Below are positions 27,435 to 35,247 of a stretch of 64,000 bases of DNA, piece after piece. Origin of the DNA: MW101C3 sp943367595. GTDB lineage: Bacteria > Cyanobacteriota > Cyanobacteriia > PCC-6307 > Cyanobiaceae. Where the stretch lies: positions 44,171-108,170 of the forward strand of contig CALRJS020000008.1 in the NCBI GenBank assembly GCA_943367595.1. The letters run 5' to 3'. Under the pieces are notes generated by a model, which was not told the DNA's origin, did not search any database, and saw only the letters and a program-made list of their open reading frames with translations. A program made the position numbers and the translations under genes. Numbering within the stretch: the stretch's first letter is position 1; each line of letters opens with the position of its first letter.

Positions 27435-29117
27435 ATGACGCTCGCTGACCCCGGACCCCTGTTTGATGCGGTGGTGGTGGGGTCGGGCGCCACCGGCGGT
27501 GTCGCCGCCATGGTGCTGGCGAGCGCCGGCCTGCGTGTGCTGGTGCTGGACGCCGGCCCCGCACTCAGCGCCCGCCAGGCTTTCGGCAGCGAGCCGCTGA
27601 ACAGCCTCAGGCGGGTGGCCAACATCAGCAGCGGCCGGCAGTGGCGGCAGGTGCAGCATCCGGGCTACTGGAAGGCCAACCCGGAGCTCTACGTGGATGA
27701 GCGAGAGAACCCCTACAGCACGCCCCCCGACCGCCCCTTCCTCTGGAGCCGGGGGCGTCAGGTGGGCGGCAAGAGCCTCACCTGGGGCGGCATCACCCTG
27801 CGCCTCTCCGACCACGAGTTCAAGGCGGGCGAGCGGGATGGCCACGGCCCGTCCTGGCCGCTTTCCCACGCCGACCTGGCCCCCTACTACAGCCGGCTTG
27901 AGCGCTTCCACGGCGTGCACGGCCACCGCGATGGCCTGCCCCAGCTGCCGGATGGAGAGTTTCAGCCGCCGCTGCCGTTCACACCGGCGGAGCGCCACCT
28001 CCAGCAGGCGATTGCCCGGGAACTGAACCTGCCGCTGATCCACTCCCGTGGCTTCGCGTTGCACCGCCCCGGCAGCGGCCCCTGGCCCCGCTCCTGCTCC
28101 CAGGGAGGAGCGCTGGCCCAGGCCCTGGCCACTGGCCGGGTGACGCTGCGTCCGGGGGCGGTGGTGAGCCACGTGGAGTTTGATCGCACCCGCCGCCGCG
28201 CTGAGGCGGTTGTGTACGTGGAGCGGGCCAGCGGTGCACGGCAGCGGGTGCAGGCCCAGCTGGTGGTGCTCTGCGCCTCCACGCTGGAAACGGTGCGGAT
28301 CCTGCTCCATTCCGGAGAGGCCCATCAGCCCCATGGGCTGGCGGACCCCTCCGGCAGCCTCGGGCGCCACCTGATGGATCACATCTCCAGCTGCCGTTTC
28401 TTCGCGTTGCCCGATCAGCCGGCCCCGAACGGCCCCACTGAACTGTCGGGGGCGGGCAGTGCCTTCATCCCCAACACCGTGAACCTGGGCGCTGACGACC
28501 AGCCTCTGCCCTTCCGCCGCGGCTACGGCCTCTGGGCCGGCGTGCAGCGCTTCGATCCGCCGGCTCCGTTCAAGCGGCGCCCGCAGGAGGCGGTCGGCTT
28601 CCTGATCGGCCAGGGGGAAGTGCTGCCCCAGGCCCACAACCGGCTCACCCTTTCCACCACGGCCACCGATGCCTGGGGCCTGCCGGCCCCCCACATCGAC
28701 GTGCATTGGGGCGAGAACGAAACGCAGATGGTGGCCCACATGCAGGCGCGCATGGCGGCGGTGGTGGCTGCCGCCGGTGGGCGCATCCGGCCGCTGGAGG
28801 ATCTGTTCCTGTTTCCGCTGGCCGAGCCGCTGCTGCGTCTGGGGGTGGCGTTGTCAACGGAGGCGGCGCCACCCGGCTACTTCATCCATGAACTGGGCGG
28901 AGCCCGCATGGCGGCGGGCCCGGACCACGGGGTGGTGGACTCCTTGAACCGCTGCTGGCAGGCCCCCAATCTGCTGGTCACCGATGGGGCCTGCTGGCCC
29001 AGCGCCGGCTGGCAGAGCCCCACGCTCACGGAGATGGCGATCACCTGGCGGGCCTGCGCCCATGCCGCCCACAGGTTGCGCACCGGCGCGATCGATGGGG
29101 CTGTGAGCTCCTCCTGA
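27435..29117 (+). CDS. GMC-family FAD oxidoreductase
   Basis: A 560-aa flavoprotein of the glucose-methanol-choline oxidoreductase class. The dinucleotide-binding motif is VVVGSGATGGVAAMVLASAG (about residues 13-32), the FAD-contact segment is RGRQVGGKSLTWGGITLRLS, and the C-terminal active-site segment GYFIHELGGARM...LLVTDGACWPSAG is clear. The family oxidises alcohols or sugars; the substrate cannot be read. It stands alone after the tRNA terminator and is followed by its own terminator. A fragment closely related to residues about 160-192 lies decayed at 20205-20301. Confidence 0.88.
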   Translation: MTLADPGPLFDAVVVGSGATGGVAAMVLASAGLRVLVLDAGPALSARQAFGSEPLNSLRRVANISSGRQWRQVQHPGYWKANPELYVDERENPYSTPPDRPFLWSRGRQVGGKSLTWGGITLRLSDHEFKAGERDGHGPSWPLSHADLAPYYSRLERFHGVHGHRDGLPQLPDGEFQPPLPFTPAERHLQQAIARELNLPLIHSRGFALHRPGSGPWPRSCSQGGALAQALATGRVTLRPGAVVSHVEFDRTRRRAEAVVYVERASGARQRVQAQLVVLCASTLETVRILLHSGEAHQPHGLADPSGSLGRHLMDHISSCRFFALPDQPAPNGPTELSGAGSAFIPNTVNLGADDQPLPFRRGYGLWAGVQRFDPPAPFKRRPQEAVGFLIGQGEVLPQAHNRLTLSTTATDAWGLPAPHIDVHWGENETQMVAHMQARMAAVVAAAGGRIRPLEDLFLFPLAEPLLRLGVALSTEAAPPGYFIHELGGARMAAGPDHGVVDSLNRCWQAPNLLVTDGACWPSAGWQSPTLTEMAITWRACAHAAHRLRTGAIDGAVSSS

Positions 29118-29215
29118 CCGGACCGCGTGGGCGGTGTCAACGACCACAAAAGCGATCAGGACCCTCCTGCACAATTTGCGGGCGACCTTTAACCGGGTCG
29201 GGCAAGGGAGATTCC

Positions 29216-29247
29216 AAAGCGGGGGCCTTCGGGTTTCCGCTTTTTTT
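29216..29247 (+). terminator. Rho-independent terminator about 100 bases after the GMC gene
   Basis: AAAGCGG / CCGCTTT forms a 7-bp stem around a 14-base loop, with a run of seven T. A smaller hairpin (CGACC / GGTCG, 29183-29200) lies just before. The simplest reading is the 3' end of the GMC transcript; a short independent RNA ending here is also possible. Confidence 0.75.
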
Positions 29248-29395
29248 ATTGCTGGCGCCACAAGCAGCGGGCCAACGAGCCTGGGATGTCGTGGCGTTTC
29301 ACTGCGCAGGGCCTCTTCTTCATCCGCTCGTTTGCTGTTCGCTGATCCGCAAATCCTTACCTCGTGCAGCCGCGACGCACAAGCCTTCAGCTCGC

Positions 29396-29560
29396 CAATC
29401 AGCAGCTTGGGAAGGCACTGCGCGCCGGCAGCGGGGAAGCAGCAACCTTCGAGATAGCAACCTTCGAGACAGCAGCGTGAGAAGCAGAAACGCGCGAGTC
29501 AGCGGTAGTCAAGGCAGCAACGTGCGAGTCAGCACCTTGGGATCGACAACGTTTCCAACA
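29396..29560. repeat. Degenerate 15-base tandem array
   Basis: Seven clear 15-base units run from 29441 to 29545. The first two (29441 and 29456) are identical except for the last base, later ones drift (for example AGCAACGTGCGAGTC at 29516). On the plus strand the units encode SNLRD-SNLRD-SSVRS-like pentapeptides. The phase can be followed weakly back to about 29396. The gap 29248-29818 has no convincing gene. A second looser repeat (GCTGCTGGTCTCGGG, GTGCTGGTCTTGGGA) occurs near 29730-29770, and an 8-bp inverted repeat GATCAACG/CGTTGATC at 29567-29586. Confidence 0.75.
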
Positions 29561-29818
29561 ACAGGGATCAACGGTGGCGTTGATCAGGCGCGGTGTGGAT
29601 CAACAGCACAAACGCTGCGCAGAAACCTAGGGCTGGATCAGGGGCGCGACTTGGAGGGCCGTCCTTCAGCTTGGGCGGCCTGTCTCCTTGCAGGCGTGCC
29701 TGTCTCCGGCTTCACTGGCGCCCCTCGGCCATGGCTGCTGGTCTCGGGCATGGGTGCTGGTCTTGGGAGTTGACGGCTGATCTCGCGTCAGGTCCGCTGG
29801 GCTATGGGCAGGCTGCCG

Positions 29819-30028
29819 TCAGACGAGGCGGCCTTCGGGCGGCTGGCTGCGCATGAACAGACCGTTGAGGTAGTGCTGGGTGACGCAGCCGTCGGTGCAG
29901 CCGTTCTGGAACAGGAAGCTGGCCAGGGCTGAACTGACCAACTGGTACTGGTCCCAGTGGGGATGGCTGCGAATGAAGTCGCGCATGCCGTCGAACAGCA
30001 GCTCAGGGATCTCCGCTTCAAGACTCAC
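29819..30028 (-). CDS. DUF2811 protein
   Basis: A 69-aa protein with LEAEIPELLFDGMRDFIRSH, then PHWDQYQLVSSALASFLFQNGC and VTQHYLNGLF, the pattern of the cyanobacterial DUF2811 family. It is small, soluble and mostly helical. I use the GTG at 30026-30028 (VSLEAEIPE) because family members begin at this point; the upstream frame to 30208 reads as non-protein. Function unknown. Confidence 0.8.
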   Translation of the reverse strand: MSLEAEIPELLFDGMRDFIRSHPHWDQYQLVSSALASFLFQNGCTDGCVTQHYLNGLFMRSQPPEGRLV

Positions 30029-30396
30029 GCGGCTTTCTGCAGCCACCCCGGCGTCGCCGGGATGGACCTCACTCCGTCCCGAGCCGCTGGCGGCCTCGCT
30101 GCTGCGCATGCCGTTGCGTCCTTGGCCTGTGGTCCTGTTCAGCGCGTCGCTCAATGCCGTGGCTCCCTGGTCCTGCCCAGATAGCCACAGCGACGGCAGG
30201 CCCGTCAAAGCGGGGGGCCTGGGTGAAACCCATGCCGGCTCGCCTTGAGAAAGTCAGCTGCGGTGCCCCTTCGTCGCCGGCCATCGGCAAGCGGTCTGGC
30301 GGGTGATGCCACTGAGAACGTTTGTCAAGAAGGCTGCCGGGAAACCCGCGTAATCCCCAGATCCAAGGGCTTGAAAGGCCATTCTCCGGCCTCACC

Positions 30397-30447
30397 TGTG
30401 GAAAAACCCCTCCCGTTCTGGGGAAAACCATGGGTGCCTGGGGAAAT
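30397..30447 (-). other. Cluster of three DnaA-box-like 9-mers in a 439-base gap
   Basis: On the minus strand TTTTCCACA (30397-30405) equals the cyanobacterial DnaA box; TTTTCCCCA (30419-30427) and ATTTCCCCA (30439-30447) differ by one and two bases. They share orientation and are spaced 22 and 20 bases. The gap between the DUF2811 gene and cbiX (30029-30467) holds no gene I can support. Function unproven; no dnaN or other origin-linked gene is in the window. Confidence 0.3.
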
Positions 30448-30467
30448 CGGCGACACATCAGCAGGGC

Positions 30468-31805
30468 TTATGCCCCGTGGATCTCTTGAGTCCCGAGGGG
30501 CGGCGAGACGGTTGGGTCTCCATTGGTGGGGGGTGCTGCCGTCAGGCTGCGCGGGCCGAGCGGGTGGTCGGCGTGGGGGTAGCGGGTGTGGGTATGCCCG
30601 TGGTCGTGCGCAGGGTCGTGGCTGTGGCTGTGGTCATGGGCCTGACCCTGGCTGTGGGGATGGTCGTGGCTGTGTGCAGGGCCGTGGCTGTGGCCGTGGT
30701 CGTCGTGGGCATGCTCCGGGCCGTGCGCGCGGCTGTGGGCCGGTCCAGGGGCCTGTGCGGGTGCTTCTCCGTGGCTGTGGCTATGGCCGCCCTGCCCGCT
30801 GCCCAGGGGAATCGGCACCCCATCGGGCTGGCAGGCGCCGGTGCATTCCCGTTCGCACAACGTGCAGGATTCGATCAACCCCTCGACATGGTGGTGGTGG
30901 CTTCGCTGCGGATCACCCACCTCCGCCTCGAAGCCCAGCACCTGCGCCCGGTACTTGCAGAGCGAACAGTTCATCTGGGTGTCCCCGCGCACCACTTCTT
31001 CCACACGCTCGTGGAAGGTGTCGATCACCAGTGGATGGTCACCGAGATAAGGAGCCTGCACGAACTCCACGGCGGGATGATCAGCCGCCACACGCTCACT
31101 GTGCAGCCGGATGCGGCTCACCAACACGCCGGAAAAGAGGAAGTAGGGGAACACCACGATGCGGCGAAAGCCCAGCTTCACCACATGGCGCAGCCCCGGT
31201 TCCACCAGCGGAAACGTGACACCGGAGTAGAGCGTTTCGCCCCAGCCGAAGCCGAAACCCTCCACCAGCATGCGGGTCACCTTGCTGACGTTCGAGTTGG
31301 CATCGGGATCGGAAGAACCGCGCCCCACCACCACCAGCAGCGTGTCGTGCAGCGGCACCGCTGGCGCGCCGGCGGCGGCAGTGGCGGCATCGGCCTGCTG
31401 CAGCGCGCCACGGATGCGGGCACCCGCCGCTTCGATCATCTTGCGGTCGACACCCAGCTCCCGGCCGTAATCAATGCGCAGGCCGGATTCGGCCGCGTAG
31501 GTGTTGAGAACCGAGGGAATGTCGTTCTTGGCGTGGCCGGCGGCGAACAGCATTCCCGGCACGGCCAGCACATGCTCCACTCCCTGCTGGCGCAGCTGGT
31601 CGAGGCCGTCGCGCAGGATCGGCCGGGCGAATTCCAGGTAGCCGTAGGCCACCGGCAGATGGGGCAGGCGTTGCTGGAGCCCGATCGCAAGCTGGGCGAA
31701 TTCCTCGACGGCCAGACGGTTGCGGCTGCCATGGCCGCACACCATCACACCGAGCTTGCCGTTGGCAGAGGCTCCCGCCAGAAGTTGCGCTGGAAGAAGA
31801 GCCAT
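30468..31805 (-). CDS. cbiX: Sirohydrochlorin cobaltochelatase CbiX with iron-sulfur motifs and a histidine-rich tail
   Basis: Inserts cobalt into sirohydrochlorin early in anaerobic-type cobalamin synthesis. The 445-aa protein has a duplicated chelatase core: VMVCGHGSRNR (His25) with MLFAAGHAKNDIP (His91), and LLVVVGRGSSDPDANSNV with FPYFLFSGVLVSRI. After the core come Cys280/Cys283 in MNCSLCKYR and Cys314, 317, 321 and 325, likely iron-sulfur ligands as in the Bacillus megaterium enzyme. Residues 341-414 contain 24 histidines. The ATG at 31803-31805 is used; a GTG one codon upstream is possible. Confidence 0.9.
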   Translation of the reverse strand: MALLPAQLLAGASANGKLGVMVCGHGSRNRLAVEEFAQLAIGLQQRLPHLPVAYGYLEFARPILRDGLDQLRQQGVEHVLAVPGMLFAAGHAKNDIPSVLNTYAAESGLRIDYGRELGVDRKMIEAAGARIRGALQQADAATAAAGAPAVPLHDTLLVVVGRGSSDPDANSNVSKVTRMLVEGFGFGWGETLYSGVTFPLVEPGLRHVVKLGFRRIVVFPYFLFSGVLVSRIRLHSERVAADHPAVEFVQAPYLGDHPLVIDTFHERVEEVVRGDTQMNCSLCKYRAQVLGFEAEVGDPQRSHHHHVEGLIESCTLCERECTGACQPDGVPIPLGSGQGGHSHSHGEAPAQAPGPAHSRAHGPEHAHDDHGHSHGPAHSHDHPHSQGQAHDHSHSHDPAHDHGHTHTRYPHADHPLGPRSLTAAPPTNGDPTVSPPLGTQEIHGA

Positions 31806-31911
31806 CACAAGACCTGTCTCGGGGGACCCTATCGCTCCTCCCTCTCTGCGGCGCCTCCGCCATCTCTCCCTGCAGCGCCTCCGCCATGCTGAGGTCAACG
31901 CGCCCGGCCCG

Positions 31912-32253
31912 ATGACTGCCACCTCCACCACCTTGCTGGGGTACGGCGCGGCGGCGCTCACCACCTTGAGCTTTTTCCCCCAGGCGATCAAAACCCTCCG
32001 CAGTGGCGACACCAGTGGCATCTCCCTGCGCATGTACACGCTGTTCACCGCCGGCATCTGCTGCTGGCTGCTCTATGGCCTGATCACCCGTGACGGGCCC
32101 CTGATCGCCGCCAACGCCATCACGCTGCTGCCGGCCTCGGTGGTGCTGGAGCGCAAGCTTCAGGGGCTCAGGCGCTGTAGGCCTTCCGGGCGGGGATCGG
32201 GTAAGGGATCCGCCGATGACGCATCCGCTTCCACACCCGCACGAACGCCCTGA
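31912..32253 (+). CDS. SemiSWEET-like transporter
   Basis: A 113-aa three-helix protein (MTATSTTLLGYGAAALTTLSFFPQAIKTLRSGDTSGISL...). The PQ-loop motif SFFPQAIKTLRSGDTSGIS is the hallmark of bacterial SemiSWEETs, which dimerise to pass small sugars or related solutes. The three hydrophobic helices lie within residues 8-80. A basic and Ser/Ala-rich tail of about 30 residues extends the protein so that its last 86 bases overlap the end of the convergent pgpH gene; the tail is unlikely to be structurally important. Confidence 0.85.
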   Translation: MTATSTTLLGYGAAALTTLSFFPQAIKTLRSGDTSGISLRMYTLFTAGICCWLLYGLITRDGPLIAANAITLLPASVVLERKLQGLRRCRPSGRGSGKGSADDASASTPARTP

Positions 32254-34276
32254 TCACCAGTTCCAGTTCACCCCGGCTCAGGCCGCTGTCCTTCAGCTGG
32301 CCATCACTGTGGCGCGCTTCGATGATCCGGCGCACCATGGCGCGGGCCTCCTGTTCCGAGGTGCCGGGCGGCAGCGAGCGCAGCGCGGCCTCGCATCCAT
32401 CGGCCAGCATCAGGATGCCGGTTTCGCGGCTCTGGGGCGTGGGCCCGCGGTAGCGGAAGCGCTGCTCGGGCACATCGGGATCCTGCTCCCGGGCCTGATG
32501 GAAGAAGTAGCCCATCCTCAACGTCCCCTGGTGCTCGGGGATGAAATCGGCCAGTGGCCGCGGCAGGCGGTATTTGCGGGCCAGCTTGAGACCCTCGTCC
32601 ACATGGGCCTGCAGGATCGCGGCGCTGGCGAAGGGGTCGTTGAGGGTTTCGTGGGGGTTGGCGCCCTCCGATTGGTTCTCGATGAACCATTGCGGCGCAT
32701 GCAACTTACCGACGTCGTGATACAGGGCGCCGGTGCGGATCAGGTCGACGTCCGCCTGGATCGCCCGGGCGCCCTCCTCGGCCAGCCCGCAGATCATCAA
32801 GGTGTGCTCGAAGGTGCCCGGCGCTTCCATCGACAGCCGCCGCAACAGGGGGCGCTCCAGGTCGGCCAGCTCCAGCAGCCGCGCGCGCGTGAGCAGCCCG
32901 AAGAAACTCTCCACCAGCGGCCCCACCAGAAGGCCGCCCATCAGAAGGCCGCCCATCAGCAGCGCCTCTCCCACCAGCTCCGCGCCGCTGGGCGTCACCC
33001 GCGCGCTGCTGGGCAACCGATACGACACCTGCAGCACCAGCCATTGCAGGGCCAGCGCCCCGACCGGCAGCACAAGCGCCAACTGCACCAGCTGGGCGCG
33101 GCTGCGCTGCCGGCCCGCCAGCACCGCCGCCACCACCGCCACCAGGGCGGCCACCAGCAGGCGCTGCTCGTTGAAGCCATCGAGGGGTTGGGGCCACAGC
33201 AGGCTGGCCACCGCCAGCCAGGCCAGGCCAGCGCCAGTGCCCAGAGCCTGGGCCAGCAGCAGGGTGGGAGGCACCAGCAGCGCCAGCGGGCTGGCGGTGT
33301 TGCCGAGCCACAACTTGCAGCCCTGCACCACCAGCAGGGTTCCCAGAGCCAGCAGGGCATGGCGGGGCTCCAGGCTCGCCCGCCAGCGGCGCAGCAGCAG
33401 CACCATCACCGCACTGCCGGCAAAGGCTTCGAAGGCATGGCCCAGCCAGGCTCGCAGCAGGGGCCGCCGGTTCACCATGCCGAAGCAATCGAGCACGTCG
33501 TAGGCCTGCGGGCTGATCGGTTCCCCCTGGCGGGTGATCAGTTCCCCTTTCTCCACGGTGATGCGCGGAATGCCCTGCTGGGTGAGCAGTTCCTCGATCA
33601 GGCCCTGGGTGAGGCCGGCATCGGTGCGCAGGTTGGTGCGGCCCTGCAGGTTCACCGCCAGCAACCGGCTGCCCAGGCCCAGGCCCGGCTCCGCCAGCGG
33701 CGCCAGCTGCAGGGCGGCGGCCGCCTGGAGCTGGCTCTTGGCGATGCTGCTCACGATGCCCTGGCTGAGCATGCGGCGCTGGGCCACCCGCAGCGCCTGC
33801 TGCCATTGCGCCAGTTGCTTCGGTGTGAGGCTGATCAGCCAGGCCTGCTCCACCGGGCTCAGATTGAGCGGCCCCACCCGGTTCTGGGGGGAGGCCGCCA
33901 CCAGCTCCAGCTCCCGCAGCTGCCGCTCCAGGCGCTGTTGCAGCTCACGATCGGCCTGGGGATCCACCACCTGCACATGGGTGCGGCTGCCCAGCTGAAA
34001 ACGCCGCTGCTCCAGGGCGTCGCTGTCGACGACCGTGGCGGCTTCCGGTGCCCGGGTGCTCTGCGGGGCCGGGATTCCCGGCCTCAGGCTGGGTTCCACC
34101 AGCCAGGGCCAGCTCGACACCCCCGCCACCAGCACGCACACCAGAGCCACGGCCAGCCAGTCGCGTCGACGCCATGGACAGAGCGCCTGGCATGGCGATT
34201 CCTGCCGGAGCCATCGCTGCCAGAGCCTCTGGATGCGCCGACGCAGCAGCACACTCGCCACCTCCGAAGTGGTCAA
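32168..34276 (-). CDS. pgpH: Seven-transmembrane HD-domain phosphohydrolase, PgpH type
   Basis: A 702-aa protein with an N-terminal helix (about residues 39-60), a large extracytoplasmic domain (about 65-280), seven hydrophobic helices (about 285-460) and a cytoplasmic HD domain. HD hallmarks are EAPGTFEHTLMICGLAE, then RTGALYHDVGKLHAPQWFIENQ, ENQSEGANPHETL and LADGCEAALRSL. Characterised members (Listeria PgpH) degrade the second messenger c-di-AMP, so c-di-AMP turnover is the inferred role. Confidence 0.88.
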   Translation of the reverse strand: MTTSEVASVLLRRRIQRLWQRWLRQESPCQALCPWRRRDWLAVALVCVLVAGVSSWPWLVEPSLRPGIPAPQSTRAPEAATVVDSDALEQRRFQLGSRTHVQVVDPQADRELQQRLERQLRELELVAASPQNRVGPLNLSPVEQAWLISLTPKQLAQWQQALRVAQRRMLSQGIVSSIAKSQLQAAAALQLAPLAEPGLGLGSRLLAVNLQGRTNLRTDAGLTQGLIEELLTQQGIPRITVEKGELITRQGEPISPQAYDVLDCFGMVNRRPLLRAWLGHAFEAFAGSAVMVLLLRRWRASLEPRHALLALGTLLVVQGCKLWLGNTASPLALLVPPTLLLAQALGTGAGLAWLAVASLLWPQPLDGFNEQRLLVAALVAVVAAVLAGRQRSRAQLVQLALVLPVGALALQWLVLQVSYRLPSSARVTPSGAELVGEALLMGGLLMGGLLVGPLVESFFGLLTRARLLELADLERPLLRRLSMEAPGTFEHTLMICGLAEEGARAIQADVDLIRTGALYHDVGKLHAPQWFIENQSEGANPHETLNDPFASAAILQAHVDEGLKLARKYRLPRPLADFIPEHQGTLRMGYFFHQAREQDPDVPEQRFRYRGPTPQSRETGILMLADGCEAALRSLPPGTSEQEARAMVRRIIEARHSDGQLKDSGLSRGELELVIRAFVRVWKRMRHRRIPYPIPARKAYSA

Positions 34277-34338
34277 GCTAGCGAGGACGTCAATCGTGGT
34301 CTGGCGGCATGCTGGGCCCTGAACCGTTGGTGGCGGGC

Positions 34339-35247
34339 ATGGCGAAGCTCCTCGATGGGCGGCAACTGGCGAAGGAGGTGGAACAGCGCCTGCAGCAGGT
34401 GGTGACGGCGGGCCTGGAGCGGGCCGGCAGGCCGCCGGGGCTGGCCGTGCTGCGGGTCGGTGACGACCCTGCCAGCGGCGTCTATGTGGCCAACAAGGAG
34501 AAGGCCTCGGCCCGGGTGGGCATCGCCAGCCATGGCGCCCACCTGCCGGCCGACAGCAGCGCCGCCACGGTGCTCGCCGAGATCCAACGCCTCAATGCCG
34601 ATCCCGCCGTGGACGGGATCCTGCTGCAGTTGCCCCTGCCGCCGGGGCTGGCGGAGGGGCCTCTCCTCAATGCGATCGACCCGGCCAAGGATGCCGATGG
34701 CCTGCATCCCTGCAACCTGGGCCGCCTGCTCAAGGGGGAACCGGGGCCGCGCAGCTGCACCCCCGCCGGCGTGATGGCCCTGCTGGCGCGCGCCCAGGTG
34801 CCGTTGGAGGGGGCCCGTGCCGTGGTGGTGGGGCGAAGCATCCTGGTGGGCCAGCCGATGGCGCTGATGCTGCAGGCCGCCAATGCCACGGTCACCGTGG
34901 CTCACTCGCGCAGCCGCGATCTGGCGGCGCTGTGCCGCGAGGCGGATGTGCTGGTGGTGGCGGCCGGCCGGCCGCGCCTGATCGGTGCCGAACACGTGAA
35001 GCCCGGAGCGGTGGTGGTGGATGTGGGCATCCACCGGCTGCCGCCGTCGGCGGCTGAGGGGCCCGGCGGCCGCGGCGGGCTCTGCGGCGATGTGCGCTTC
35101 GAGGAGGTGGAGCCGCTGGCGGCGGCGATCACGCCGGTGCCCGGTGGTGTGGGGCCCATGACCGTGACGATGCTGCTGGTCAACACGGTGGCCAGCTGGT
35201 GCCGTCAGTACGGCTCGGATGAGCCCCTGGCCGACTTGCTGGCCTGA
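34339..35247 (+). CDS. folD: Bifunctional methylenetetrahydrofolate dehydrogenase/cyclohydrolase
   Basis: Interconverts methylene-, methenyl- and formyl-tetrahydrofolate using NADP. The 302-aa protein contains VGDDPASGVYVANKEKA (with the catalytic Lys), GILLQLPLPPG, the Rossmann segment VVVGRSILVGQPMALML, and TPVPGGVGPMTVTML near the end. The ATG at 34339 begins close to the conserved core; an in-frame ATG at 34309 would add ten residues. Its 3' end overlaps that of the convergent EAL gene by 43 bases. Confidence 0.95.
   Translation: MAKLLDGRQLAKEVEQRLQQVVTAGLERAGRPPGLAVLRVGDDPASGVYVANKEKASARVGIASHGAHLPADSSAATVLAEIQRLNADPAVDGILLQLPLPPGLAEGPLLNAIDPAKDADGLHPCNLGRLLKGEPGPRSCTPAGVMALLARAQVPLEGARAVVVGRSILVGQPMALMLQAANATVTVAHSRSRDLAALCREADVLVVAAGRPRLIGAEHVKPGAVVVDVGIHRLPPSAAEGPGGRGGLCGDVRFEEVEPLAAAITPVPGGVGPMTVTMLLVNTVASWCRQYGSDEPLADLLA

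Noticed and set aside
30300..30350. Possible cobalamin riboswitch (GCCACTG followed by GGGAAA)
   Set aside because: The two words occur on the plus strand with the right order, but the B12-box core and the upstream pairing elements are missing, and cbiX lies on the other strand with its start 1.5 kb away.
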